NCBI RefSeq assembly: GCF_900185645.1
Contig: NZ_FYAM01000023.1
Coordinates: forward strand, 868,001-932,000
Length of the DNA: 64,000 nucleotides
From: Clostridium sp. BSD9I1
GTDB lineage: Bacteria > Bacillota > Clostridia > Clostridiales > Clostridiaceae
Direction of reading: 5' to 3'
Notes under the pieces: generated by a model
Databases searched by the model: none
What the model saw: only the letters and a program-made list of their open reading frames with translations
What the model was told of the DNA's origin: nothing
Part shown: in pieces, positions 1 through 8,059 of the stretch
Layout of the letters: each line of letters starts with the position of its first letter
Numbering within the stretch: the first letter of the stretch is position 1
Position numbers and translations under genes: made by a program

Positions 1-209
1 GCAGATACAAATCCTTTAGCTTCTCCTATTTTTTGTCCTACTAAAACCCTATCACCTTTTTTCACTAGTGGTTCAGCAGGTGCACCAATGTGCTGTGACA
101 TTGGTATAACAACGTCTCCCTTTGGTAAATACTCTTCTATTTGTTTGTTTTCTGTATAATGTTTACCATGAGGGGGATGTACTCCGTTTTTAAAAGTTAA
201 TAATTCCAT
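1..209 (-). CDS. rnfC: Rnf electron transport complex subunit C, N-terminal part
   Basis: The N-terminal 69 residues are present; the rest lies beyond the left edge. The start MELLTFKNGVHPPHGKHYTE followed by a lipoyl-like KGDRVLVGQKIGEAKGF segment is typical of RnfC. RnfC carries iron-sulfur clusters and takes part in electron transfer between ferredoxin and NAD at the membrane, coupled to Na+ or H+ export. The ATG at 209-207 is preceded by a GGAGGG ribosome binding site. It is probably the first gene of an rnf operon running leftwards, because a sigma-A-like promoter lies just upstream. Confidence 0.88.
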   Translation of the reverse strand, partial: MELLTFKNGVHPPHGKHYTENKQIEEYLPKGDVVIPMSQHIGAPAEPLVKKGDRVLVGQKIGEAKGFVS

Positions 210-288
210 AAAGACCCTCCATTCTTTAAATTCTATATGAAATACAATATAAACATTAAGTTTTTTGAGCACACAAATACTCATTTAT

Positions 289-317
289 ATACTAATTTGT
301 TCCGCGAAATATGTCAA
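289..317 (-). promoter_or_regulatory. Putative promoter of rnfC operon
   Basis: On the minus strand, TTGACA (317-312) and TAGTAT (294-289) are separated by 17 bp, a good sigma-A pair about 80 bp upstream of the rnfC start. The rest of the gap between rnfC and the next gene (210-502) shows no other feature I can support. Confidence 0.5.
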
Positions 318-502
318 TAGTTTTTGAACAACTTTTAAATTAGTTCATTGGATACATAGGCAATACTTCTCAGACATAATATTATTCTGCAATAATGTGT
401 AAATTCCTCTCCAAATAATGAAAATGAATAATTTTTTTTGTCGTTTCAAATGTATGAATAGTAACTAACTTAAGATTATTTCGACAATTGCATAATACCC
501 AT

Positions 503-1345
503 TTATATCTCAATATGCTTTTCATCATACAGCACAGCTGATCCGCCTATATAAGAAATGCCTTCTTCTATTTTTACATCTACTATACCTGGCTTGTCTA
601 ATATATATCCCTGTTCTACACTAAAAACTTCTATTTCTTCATCATAAAACTTACTTAAATAAATTCCTAGTGCCCCGGCTGCCACCCCTGTAATTGGATC
701 TTCAGGTATACCAAACAATGGATTAAACTGCCTTGCATGTATAAGATTATTTTTATCTAATACATCAAAGGTAAAAGGATAAAATCCTTTAGAATTTGTT
801 ATACGTGATATTTCCTTTAACTTTTCAAAGTCTGGTTTTATATCGAAAAGCATATCTCGATTTTTAAGAGGTATAATTATTTTAGGTGTTCCTACAGATA
901 TTACTTTAATAGGAAGGTTTTCCTCCTTATTTTCATAAGGTATATTAAACGCTTCAAATATTATGCTTTCTTCTATACAAATATCATTTATAAAAGGCTT
1001 TGATTGCTCCATATAAATTTTAGAGTTATTAATAAATACTTTTAATTTACCAGCCTTAGTATGCATATATACCTCTGATTCTTCGACTTCATTTAATACT
1101 TGCATACAGTGAAAAGCTGCTATAGTTCCATGACCACATAAGTTGGTTTCAACTTCTGGAGTAAAATACTTAAGCTCAAAGTTCTTGCAATCTATCTTGC
1201 TTATAAAGGTAGTTTCTGAGAATCCAACCTCTTTAGCTATACTTTGCATTTCTTCATCCTTAAGCCCATTATTTATAACTACACCTGCAGGATTTCCTCC
1301 ATTTTCAGATGATGTAAAAGACTTTACAAGAAAAACTTTTATCAT
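503..1345 (-). CDS. PhzF family isomerase-like protein
   Basis: 280 residues, the usual length for the PhzF / diaminopimelate-epimerase-fold family. Seen: an N-terminal FxxNPAGVV segment, the ETTFI stretch around residue 45 containing the family's catalytic glutamate, the NLCGHGTIAAFH motif near residue 68, and EDPITGVAAGALG in the C-terminal half. PhzF itself isomerises a phenazine precursor, but most members in bacteria without phenazine genes have no known substrate. No phenazine genes are present here, so the reaction is unknown. Single gene on the minus strand with AGAGGTAA before its ATG; it is divergent from the thrE pair. Confidence 0.85.
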   Translation of the reverse strand: MIKVFLVKSFTSSENGGNPAGVVINNGLKDEEMQSIAKEVGFSETTFISKIDCKNFELKYFTPEVETNLCGHGTIAAFHCMQVLNEVEESEVYMHTKAGKLKVFINNSKIYMEQSKPFINDICIEESIIFEAFNIPYENKEENLPIKVISVGTPKIIIPLKNRDMLFDIKPDFEKLKEISRITNSKGFYPFTFDVLDKNNLIHARQFNPLFGIPEDPITGVAAGALGIYLSKFYDEEIEVFSVEQGYILDKPGIVDVKIEEGISYIGGSAVLYDEKHIEI

Positions 1346-1494
1346 TTACCTCTACTCCCTTTTTTATGATTTTACATACTATTTTATTAATTCATAATTT
1401 TATTAATTAGTCAATATTTTTTGTAGTTTTTTATATTCTTTTTAAAGAATTATGCTATAATTGGATTGAATTTTATTATTAGGATGGCGATAAA

Positions 1495-2268
1495 ATGGAT
1501 ATAAATAAATTAGTACATTTAACTTCCTTTGCTGGTGAAATAATGCTGGAAAACGGAGCCGAAACTTACAGGGTAGAAGAAACTATGGAACGTATGTGCA
1601 ATGCCTATGGTGTACAAGACGTTAATAGTTTTGTAACTCCTACAGGAATAATGATATCTATAACAGATATAGATGGAAAAATCTATTCTAAAGTGAGTAG
1701 AGTCAGGCATCGTAAAGTGGATTTAGATAAAATATCCAAAATAAATGATTTATCTAGACAAATATGCAGTAAAAATCTTCCCTTAAATATAGTAGACGAT
1801 AATTTAACAACTATAAATAACGGACAAGACTACGAACGAAACTTAGTTATATTTTCTTCCTCTATATCTGCTGGATTTTTTACTTTATTATATGGAGGAG
1901 ATTTTAACGATTTTTGTATTTCTATGATTATTGGATTTACCATACAAGTACTTTCTAGAACTCTAAGCAAAATTGGAACTAACTCCTTCTTTATAAATGC
2001 TATAGGTGGTGCTGCTGCCTCTTTTATTGCACTAGCAAGCACTTCATTACATATAGGAAATAATACTGATAAGATTGTAATAGGCTCTCTTATGTTATTA
2101 GTTCCAGGTCTTACAATAACCAATGCCATAAGGGATACTATAGCAGGAGATTTAGTGGCAGGAACTTCTAGAATTATAGAAGCATTTTTGATAGCAGTTG
2201 CAATTGCCGTTGGAAGCGGACTCGTGTTCTCATTCTGGATATCTTATTTTGGGGGAGGGTCTATATAA
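1495..2268 (+). CDS. Threonine/serine exporter, N-terminal (ThrE) domain subunit
   Basis: 257 residues matching the ThrE/DUF1212 half of a threonine/serine exporter. A soluble N-terminal part (residues 1-110, with ENGAETYRVEETM and TPTGIMISI) is followed by about five membrane segments (GFFTLLYGGDF onward). In actinobacterial ThrE this half and the next gene are one protein; here, as in many Firmicutes, they are split. The stop codon directly abuts the ATG of the partner, so translation is coupled. Predicted role: efflux of threonine, serine or similar small amino acids. The substrate is inferred from the family only. Confidence 0.85.
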   Translation: MDINKLVHLTSFAGEIMLENGAETYRVEETMERMCNAYGVQDVNSFVTPTGIMISITDIDGKIYSKVSRVRHRKVDLDKISKINDLSRQICSKNLPLNIVDDNLTTINNGQDYERNLVIFSSSISAGFFTLLYGGDFNDFCISMIIGFTIQVLSRTLSKIGTNSFFINAIGGAAASFIALASTSLHIGNNTDKIVIGSLMLLVPGLTITNAIRDTIAGDLVAGTSRIIEAFLIAVAIAVGSGLVFSFWISYFGGGSI

Positions 2269-2724
2269 ATGAATTTATTTTTGCCTTCTTTTTATTCTTT
2301 CATTGCAACACTGGCATTTTCAGTTTTATTTAATATAAAAGGAAAAAACACTTGGCTAGCTGCCCTAGGGGGAGGACTAAGTTGGTTTTTTTATATTCTT
2401 GCATTAAAATATACTGTTTCTCAGCCTCTAGCCTTCTTTTATGCTTCTGTAGCTGTAGCTATATATTCTGAAATAATGGCAAGAGTACGAAAATGCCCAG
2501 TCACTATATTTATAATCTGCGGCATACTTCCACTAGTTCCTGGAGGTGGCATGTATTATACTATGCTTGCTTCAGTAGAAGGAAATGTAACTAAATCCTT
2601 AAACACAGGACTTTCAACTCTTACAATAGCAGGTGCTATTGCCGTTGGAGTGATTTTAGTTTCATCATTAACTAGACTTATAACATTTTATTATAATAAA
2701 AAAAGTAATTGTGCTAAAGTGTAA
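2269..2724 (+). CDS. Threonine/serine exporter, C-terminal (ThrE_2) subunit
   Basis: 151 residues with about five membrane helices. The PLVPGGGMYYTML motif near residue 85 is typical of the ThrE_2/DUF3815 (YjjB-like) half. It starts immediately after the stop of the upstream ThrE-domain gene and should form the heteromeric exporter with it. The pair is transcribed together and ends against the convergent CsoR-family gene. The palindromic stretch around 2703-2740 (AATTGTGCTAAA and TTTAGCACAATT) covers both gene ends and can act as a shared terminator. Confidence 0.85.
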   Translation: MNLFLPSFYSFIATLAFSVLFNIKGKNTWLAALGGGLSWFFYILALKYTVSQPLAFFYASVAVAIYSEIMARVRKCPVTIFIICGILPLVPGGGMYYTMLASVEGNVTKSLNTGLSTLTIAGAIAVGVILVSSLTRLITFYYNKKSNCAKV

Positions 2725-2741
2725 TTTAGCACAATTACTTC
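2707..2741. terminator. Shared hairpin between convergent thrE pair and csoR-like gene
   Basis: GTAATTGTGCTAAA and TTTAGCACAATTAC form a perfect inverted repeat that spans the stop codon of the upstream gene and runs up to the end of the convergent gene. There is no long T-run, so terminator function is inferred from position and symmetry. Confidence 0.55.
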
Positions 2742-3004
2742 ATAAACATTGTTAACGTACTTACCAAATCATCTACTGCTCTTTCATCATTACTTAAAGC
2801 TTCGCAGTTTCCTAAACAATTCTTAGCATAGTTTTGAAGAACCATGGCTCCAGCCTTATTTATTGCTGATCTTACTGCAGCAATTTGTATTAATATTTCC
2901 TTACAACTTGCATCATTATCTATCATCTTTTCTATGCCCTTTACTTGGCCTTCTATTCTTTTAAGTCTATTTTGAATGTCCTTTTTAGCATTATCACTTG
3001 CCAT
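2735..3004 (-). CDS. CsoR-family metal- or sulfur-sensing repressor
   Basis: 89 residues from the ATG at 3004. This start is preferred to the GTG nine bases upstream, because GAGGTGATAAC then serves as its ribosome binding site. The fold signature RLKRIEGQVKGIEKMI, the Cys in ASCKEIL (Cys34) and the Cys in YAKNC (Cys63) identify the CsoR/RcnR/CstR family. In copper-sensing CsoR the three ligands are Cys, His and Cys. Here the His position, four residues before the second Cys, is Tyr59. Two cysteines without the histidine is the pattern of CstR-type persulfide sensors, so copper sensing is doubtful. No copper or sulfur gene adjoins it. It probably represses itself through the palindrome in its promoter. 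Confidence 0.85.
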   Translation of the reverse strand: MASDNAKKDIQNRLKRIEGQVKGIEKMIDNDASCKEILIQIAAVRSAINKAGAMVLQNYAKNCLGNCEALSNDERAVDDLVSTLTMFMK

Positions 3005-3021
3005 TGTTATCACCTCATTTA

Positions 3022-3071
3022 AATACCCCTCCGGGTATTCACATTATATCATTTCTTATATGTGCCTTCAA
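3022..3071 (-). promoter_or_regulatory. Promoter and CsoR-type operator of the csoR-like gene
   Basis: On the minus strand TTGAAG (3071-3066) and TATAAT (3048-3043) are spaced 17 bp. Just downstream, at the transcription start, lies the perfect inverted repeat AATACCC-4 bp-GGGTATT (3022-3039). An ATACCC/GGGTAT palindrome with a GC-rich centre is the known type of operator for CsoR-family repressors, so autoregulation is likely. Confidence 0.75.
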
Positions 3072-3152
3072 CTAAATTTTATGTTTTAAAAGTAATAAAA
3101 CCTATTTTCATCTCATATGATGTTTAATGAAAACAAGGTAAAGGTGGATTAA

Positions 3153-3629
3153 ATGAAAAGAAAATTTTATTATATAGTTTTATCTATTATAATTATGATT
3201 TTTGCTAGTTCATGTTCCAAATACTATTATTACAAGGGTAAAGAAACTAACCGCTATTATACAAATCTTTTATCTGAAGGAATTAACTTAAATGACTCTT
3301 ATAGATGCACAATAACTGATACTTCTTTTTATAAGGAAAAGGAACTATCTTCAGAGGATTTAAAGGTAATACCTAATTTTATTTCAAGCCTTGATGAAAA
3401 ATTCTTTATAGATAAGCCTAAAAATCTTCCTAAAAAACCTTTGTATAAGATATTCATTACCATTTCTAACGAAAAATATGTAATAAACGTATATAATAAA
3501 GATTTAGTTTCAGTATACCCCTGGGATGGATTTTATGAAATGGATTTTATAAATATGAGTAAAGTACCTTATTCCTACAACCTATACAATATATCTAATT
3601 ATATGATTCCTAGAGATAGCAATAAATAA
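3153..3629 (+). CDS. Small lipoprotein of unknown function
   Basis: 158 residues. The first 21 form a lipoprotein signal peptide: KRK, a hydrophobic run, then the lipobox FASSC with Cys21. The mature part is Lys/Tyr-rich, globular and without membrane segments. I do not recognise a catalytic motif; it resembles short clostridial lipoproteins of unknown function (DUF4883-like at best, not certain). It is a single gene followed by a strong terminator and should be anchored on the outer face of the membrane. Confidence 0.75.
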   Translation: MKRKFYYIVLSIIIMIFASSCSKYYYYKGKETNRYYTNLLSEGINLNDSYRCTITDTSFYKEKELSSEDLKVIPNFISSLDEKFFIDKPKNLPKKPLYKIFITISNEKYVINVYNKDLVSVYPWDGFYEMDFINMSKVPYSYNLYNISNYMIPRDSNK

Positions 3630-3631
3630 GG

Positions 3632-3668
3632 AAGCAAGAGGATAAAACTATTCTACCCTCTTGCTTTA
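3632..3668 (+). terminator. Terminator of lipoprotein gene
   Basis: AAGCAAGAGG (3632-3641) pairs with CCTCTTGCTT (3657-3666), directly after the lipoprotein stop. The following T-run is short. Confidence 0.7.
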
Positions 3669-3693
3669 TATTAGAATATTCTGAATAATAGTA

Positions 3694-3722
3694 TTGTATT
3701 TTGATATATTCTATGTTATACT
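3694..3722 (+). promoter_or_regulatory. Promoter of structured RNA
   Basis: TTGTAT (3694-3699) and TATACT (3717-3722) with exactly 17 bp between them. No open reading frame follows before a strong terminator, so this promoter drives a non-coding transcript. Confidence 0.7.
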
Positions 3723-3728
3723 GTATAC

Positions 3729-3955
3729 AAGAAGAAGATAAAACTTCTTCTTGCAAATCCTAACTTATAAGGTTATGGTAAAAACAAGGACAATCTGTTA
3801 TCTGTCTAAATTAGTCTTAGTCATTAGTTACACTCTTAAAATTGAAACCTCTATAGGAAAAGGTGATAAGAATTCAAATTGAATCAAGTTTTTTTAATAA
3901 GTTAGGATTTGCTTAACCACCAATTAGTGACATTTAACTAATTGGTGGTTTTAAT
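3729..3955 (+). ncRNA. Structured non-coding RNA, 6S-like architecture, family unproven
   Basis: A transcript from the promoter at 3694-3722 would start near 3729. Seen in order: a 5' hairpin with 10-bp arms (CAAGAAGAAG 3728-3737 and CTTCTTCTTG 3744-3753); a perfect 16-bp closing stem (3753-3768 with 3897-3912); between its arms about 128 nt able to form small hairpins; then a terminator with 14-bp arms (AACCACCAATTAGT 3915-3928, ACTAATTGGTGGTT 3937-3950) and a T-rich tail. A long closing stem around a weakly paired interior, as an independent gene of about 200 nt, is the architecture of 6S RNA, the RNA polymerase regulator. I cannot confirm 6S consensus bases. Other Firmicute RNAs such as raiA are alternatives. 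There is no coding potential and the neighbour downstream is convergent. Confidence 0.7.
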
Positions 3956-3986
3956 TTTTGAAATCTACTATTTATACAAATGCCTT

Positions 3987-5402
3987 TTATGCTTCTACAA
4001 GGAACGCATAGTATCCTCTCATAGCTTCATATATATCAGCTTTACTTGCTACTTCCCAAGGTGCATGCATATTATGAAGTGCTACTCCACAATCTATTAC
4101 TTCCATATTATACTCTGCAAGAATATATGCTATGGTTCCTCCGCCGCCTTGATCTACCTTTCCAAGTTCTGAAGTCTGCCAAGATACGTTATGTTTATCC
4201 ATTATATTTCTAATTTCTGCTACATATTCAGCATTAGCATCATTAGATCCTGATTTTCCTCTAGCACCAGTGTATTTATTAAACACTAATCCTTTTCCAA
4301 AATAAGCTGAATTCTTCTTTTCCATTACAGATGGGAAATTCGGATCAAATGCTGCACTTACATCTGAAGATAACATTTTTGAATTATTAAGCGCACGTCT
4401 AACTTTTAATTCATTGTAATCTCCAGCTAAATTCATTACTTCCGCTACAGTGTTTTCAAAGAATTTAGAATGCATTCCTGTAGCACCAACACTTCCTATT
4501 TCCTCTTTATCTACTAAAAGAGTAACACATGTCTTTTTAGGATTTTCCATATCCATCATAGCTTCAAAGGATGTATATGAACATACTCTATCATCATGTC
4601 CATAAGCCATAACCATACTTCTATCTAATCCGTAATCCCTTGCTTTTCCTGCAGGAACTACTTCTAATTCCGCGGATACAAAATCTTCTTCTGTTATATC
4701 ATATTTTTCGTTTAAAAGTTTTAATATATTTCTCTTTACTCTATCCTTTACATCCTTACTTTCAATAGGCATACTTCCTACAAGTATATTTAAATCTTCT
4801 CCATCTATTGCTTTGCCAAGCTTTTTCTCTAACTGCTCTCCAGCTAAATGAATTAAAAGGTCGGAGACTCCTATTACTGGATCATTATCATCTTCTCCTA
4901 TAACCACATTTACTACTGTACCATCCTTTTTAGCTATAACACCATGAATAGCAAGCGGAAGAGTTACCCACTGATATTTCTTTATTCCACCATAATAATG
5001 AGTTTCAAACATTGCTAAATCAGTATCTTCATAAAGTGGATTTTGCTTTAAATCTAGTCTTGGAGAATCCACATGAGCTCCTAATATATTCATACCCTTT
5101 TCTATAGGTTCACTTCCAATGATAAATAATGCTAAAGTTTTATCTTTATTATTAGCATATACTTTATCTCCTGCTTTAAGGCTTCCACTGTTTTTTATAA
5201 TTTCTTCTAAATTCTTGTAACCCTTTTCTTCTGCAAGTGTTGCAAGTTCAATTACACATTCTCTTTCAGTTTTACACTTAGACATAAATTTCTTATATCT
5301 TTCACTTAGCGCAAATACCTTTTCTAAGTCTTCTTTGCTGTATTTGTCCCAAGCATATTCATATTTTTTTACTAAATCTTTTTCCATAGTTTTTCTGCCC
5401 AT
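3987..5402 (-). CDS. M18 family aminopeptidase
   Basis: 471 residues, full length for the dinuclear zinc M18 aminopeptidases (ApeA / aspartyl aminopeptidase group). Seen: GAHVDSPRLDLK near residue 104 (first zinc-binding His), LLVDKEEIGSVGATGMHS near 292 (catalytic Glu pair), and DCGVALHNMHAPWEVASK near the C-terminus. It removes N-terminal residues from peptides in the cytoplasm. The ATG at 5402 follows a TGA two codons upstream. The only good ribosome binding site, GGAGGTGG, is about 18 bases away, unusually far. Monocistronic; it converges on the structured RNA. Confidence 0.9.
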   Translation of the reverse strand: MGRKTMEKDLVKKYEYAWDKYSKEDLEKVFALSERYKKFMSKCKTERECVIELATLAEEKGYKNLEEIIKNSGSLKAGDKVYANNKDKTLALFIIGSEPIEKGMNILGAHVDSPRLDLKQNPLYEDTDLAMFETHYYGGIKKYQWVTLPLAIHGVIAKKDGTVVNVVIGEDDNDPVIGVSDLLIHLAGEQLEKKLGKAIDGEDLNILVGSMPIESKDVKDRVKRNILKLLNEKYDITEEDFVSAELEVVPAGKARDYGLDRSMVMAYGHDDRVCSYTSFEAMMDMENPKKTCVTLLVDKEEIGSVGATGMHSKFFENTVAEVMNLAGDYNELKVRRALNNSKMLSSDVSAAFDPNFPSVMEKKNSAYFGKGLVFNKYTGARGKSGSNDANAEYVAEIRNIMDKHNVSWQTSELGKVDQGGGGTIAYILAEYNMEVIDCGVALHNMHAPWEVASKADIYEAMRGYYAFLVEA

Positions 5403-5496
5403 AGGTAATCAAGGGCAGATCCACCTCCCTTTTCCTCTAATCTTTACTTTTTCCATTATATCATAATAGATAAATATTTTAAAATTTGTGGCTAAG

Positions 5497-6447
5497 TCAA
5501 AGCCACTTTTTTCTTTTAAATAAATATATAAGTAAAAGTGCTATCACAACCATGATTATAAGCAAATAATAAAAACCATAGTTTATAAGCATAAATGGAA
5601 TATGCCGCACATTCATCCCATATACACTTGTAATTAAGTTTAAAGGTAGAAATATTGTAGCTATTAAGGTAAATATTTTCATAAGTTCATTGGTTTTATT
5701 AGACATTTCAGATTCGAAGGCTTCCCTTGCTAACGCTAAATCTTGAACTAAGCTTTCTAGTGACATCATAAGCTTATCTATTTTTGTATTTAAGCTTTGA
5801 AAGTATTTCATGTTAGCATCTTTAATTATAGAATTATCATTACTTAAAAGTGAATCTCCTATATACCTTAATGGACTTAAATACTTTCTAATTTTATATA
5901 CTTGTCTTCTTAAATTTATAAGATCATTTAACTGTCTATGCTCAGGATTTTTAAGTATTCTTATTTCTATTTTGTCACTTTGCTCCTCTAATTTAGATAT
6001 AACATTATAGTTTTTTACTATTATTCTATCTAAGATGTAATATAGTATAAGCTGAGGATCAGCATTTCCTTTAAGCAACAAACAATTTTTTTCCTTCCTT
6101 ATGTCTTCTATAAGGAGCTCTAAAAGTTCTAGTTTTTCCTTAAAAGTAGTGATTATATAATTATTGCTCAAAAAAATATATAATTCTCTAGAATGAACAC
6201 CTTCATCATAATAATCAAATATGTTAAGAACTATAAATATGTAGTCCTTAAAAAATTCTATTTTTGTCCCCTTATTAAAATCTTTGCATTCATTTATAGA
6301 CTCTTCTTCTAAAGCAAATCTTTGTTTAATCTCTAATAATTCATCTACATAACAATTTAGCCATAAGTTGGAACCTGGACTGTCTAACAGTTTATTTTCT
6401 ACTATTTTAAACTTATCTTCTATGTTAAAAGCTATCATATTATTCAC
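5497..6447 (-). CDS. corA: CorA-type Mg2+ (divalent metal) transporter
   Basis: 316 residues with the CorA layout: a large cytoplasmic N-terminal domain, a long helix (residues 160-245) and two C-terminal membrane segments. The first segment ends in the signature YGMN (ITSVYGMNV), which forms the pore selectivity filter. The C-terminus is basic (KRKKW). CorA pentamers import Mg2+ or related divalent ions. Its ATG overlaps the stop of the upstream cyclo-ligase gene by 4 bp, so it belongs to the hprK unit. The ion carried cannot be told from sequence. Confidence 0.9.
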   Translation of the reverse strand: MNNMIAFNIEDKFKIVENKLLDSPGSNLWLNCYVDELLEIKQRFALEEESINECKDFNKGTKIEFFKDYIFIVLNIFDYYDEGVHSRELYIFLSNNYIITTFKEKLELLELLIEDIRKEKNCLLLKGNADPQLILYYILDRIIVKNYNVISKLEEQSDKIEIRILKNPEHRQLNDLINLRRQVYKIRKYLSPLRYIGDSLLSNDNSIIKDANMKYFQSLNTKIDKLMMSLESLVQDLALAREAFESEMSNKTNELMKIFTLIATIFLPLNLITSVYGMNVRHIPFMLINYGFYYLLIIMVVIALLLIYLFKRKKWL

Positions 6448-6995
6448 CCATTAGTTATTATTCCATCCACCTTAACATCCCATTCATTCATTGGTATATA
6501 ATCTACTATTTGCATTTCATAAGCTAGGGCAATTTTAGGAGTATCTTTTTTTAATTTTATCAAAAATCTATCATAAAATGCTGCTCCATAGCCCATTCTG
6601 CCTCCGTTCTTATCAAAGGCTACTCCAGGAATTAACGCCAAATCTATTTCCTCTTCATTTATTTTATTTTCGAAGTTTTCTGGTTCTAGTATTCCATACT
6701 TTCCTGATTTTAAATCATCATATTTTTTTATTTCTACTGCATACATACCTTCACTCTTAGATAAAACTTTAGGCACGCATACTCTTTTCCCTTGAGATAA
6801 TGCCCGCTTTATTATTTCATGAGTATTTACTTCAGTTTTATAACTTACAAATATAAAAATACATCTTGCTTCATTGTATACAGGGCTGTCTATTAGAGAA
6901 TTAAATATGCCTTTATCATATTTAATCCTTTCACTTAAATCTATATTATCTCTTTTTTCTAATATGATTTTTCTTAATTCTTTTTTATCTACCAT
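6444..6995 (-). CDS. 5-formyltetrahydrofolate cyclo-ligase
   Basis: 183 residues, typical length. Seen: an N-terminal KKELRKIILEKRDNI stretch with the basic ATP-binding residues, and the C-terminal GRMGYGAAFYDRFL motif characteristic of this family (YqgN/MTHFS). The enzyme converts 5-formyl-THF to 5,10-methenyl-THF using ATP, returning stored folate to one-carbon metabolism. GGAGGAATAAGA precedes its ATG. The gene overlaps the end of hprK by 11 bp and the start of corA by 4 bp, a tightly coupled three-gene unit. Confidence 0.92.
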   Translation of the reverse strand: MVDKKELRKIILEKRDNIDLSERIKYDKGIFNSLIDSPVYNEARCIFIFVSYKTEVNTHEIIKRALSQGKRVCVPKVLSKSEGMYAVEIKKYDDLKSGKYGILEPENFENKINEEEIDLALIPGVAFDKNGGRMGYGAAFYDRFLIKLKKDTPKIALAYEMQIVDYIPMNEWDVKVDGIITNG

Positions 6996-7914
6996 TCTTA
7001 TTCCTCCTCATTACTTCTTCATCCATTCTCATGCTTATAGTATCTACTGGAGTTATAGTACTGCTTAAACTATATCTATGACTAACTGCCGCCGCTTCTA
7101 TAATAACTGCAATATTTCTTCCCGGTCTTATAGGAAGTGTTATTTTCTTTACATCAGTATTTAATATTTTCACACTTTCCCTATCTATTCCAAGCCTATC
7201 ATAATTCTGCTCTGGCTTCCATTGTTCTAAGTGTATTATAAGCCCAACGGTTTTTGCCTCTAAAACTGAACTTAATCCATATAGTGCAGGGATATCTATT
7301 ATGCCTACTCCTCTAACTTCTATCATTCCAGATGTTATATATGGAGATGTACCTATAAGCTTACCTTCTATTTCTTTTATATCTACAGCATCATCTGCCA
7401 CTAGTCTATGACCTCTTTTTATCAATTCTAGTGCCGTTTCACTTTTACCTATTCCGCTTTCTCCGGTAATTAATATTCCTATACCGTATACGTCTACAAG
7501 TACTCCATGGAGTCTGGTTTCTGGTGCTAATTTCCCATCTAAATACCCCATAAGATTACTTATAAACCTAGTAGAAATACTATTTGTCTTAAGTGCCCAT
7601 CTATTATATTCCTTTGCACCTTCTTTAAATTCATCATGAGGGTCCAGCTCCCTAGTAAATATAGAACAAGGAGTTTCAAATTGAAAAAACTTTTTAAGTC
7701 TTTTATTTCTTAGATCCGTGTTCATTACATCTAAAAAGCTCCATTCTGCCTTACCTATAATTTGCACCCTATCATTTGCAAAATAGCTGTAAAACCCTGA
7801 AAATTGAAGTCCTGGTCTATTTATATCACTAGTAGTTATTTCTATATTTTTTTTACCTTCATTTATTACTTCTAATTGCAAGTCCTTTATTAAATCCTCT
7901 ACTGTAACTGGCAT
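6985..7914 (-). CDS. hprK: HPr kinase/phosphorylase
   Basis: 309 residues, full length. The Walker A sequence GESGIGKSET lies at residues 151-160, His136 is in HGVLVDVYG, and the C-terminal signature IRPGRNIAVIIEAAA is present. HprK phosphorylates HPr of the phosphotransferase system on Ser46 using ATP or pyrophosphate and also removes that phosphate. It thereby controls catabolite repression and sugar uptake in Firmicutes. It is first in a unit with cyclo-ligase and corA; GGAGGAAATGAT precedes the ATG. Confidence 0.95.
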   Translation of the reverse strand: MPVTVEDLIKDLQLEVINEGKKNIEITTSDINRPGLQFSGFYSYFANDRVQIIGKAEWSFLDVMNTDLRNKRLKKFFQFETPCSIFTRELDPHDEFKEGAKEYNRWALKTNSISTRFISNLMGYLDGKLAPETRLHGVLVDVYGIGILITGESGIGKSETALELIKRGHRLVADDAVDIKEIEGKLIGTSPYITSGMIEVRGVGIIDIPALYGLSSVLEAKTVGLIIHLEQWKPEQNYDRLGIDRESVKILNTDVKKITLPIRPGRNIAVIIEAAAVSHRYSLSSTITPVDTISMRMDEEVMRRNKNGR

Positions 7915-7986
7915 ATCATTTCCTCCCTGGCATTTGATTTTAACTTAAATTATACCATAATAGGTTTATACTGAATGTGATTTTGG

Positions 7987-8032
7987 ACAAAAATTTAAGG
8001 AAACTTTGCATAATGCAAAGTTTCCTTAAATT
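7987..8032 (-). terminator. Terminator of glpX
   Basis: A perfect 20-bp inverted repeat (7992-8011 with 8013-8032, one base between), followed on the minus strand by a T-run (TTTTTG). It lies just after the glpX stop codon. Confidence 0.9.
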
Positions 8033-8059
8033 GAGGCTATCTTTTTTCAATTATAAACA

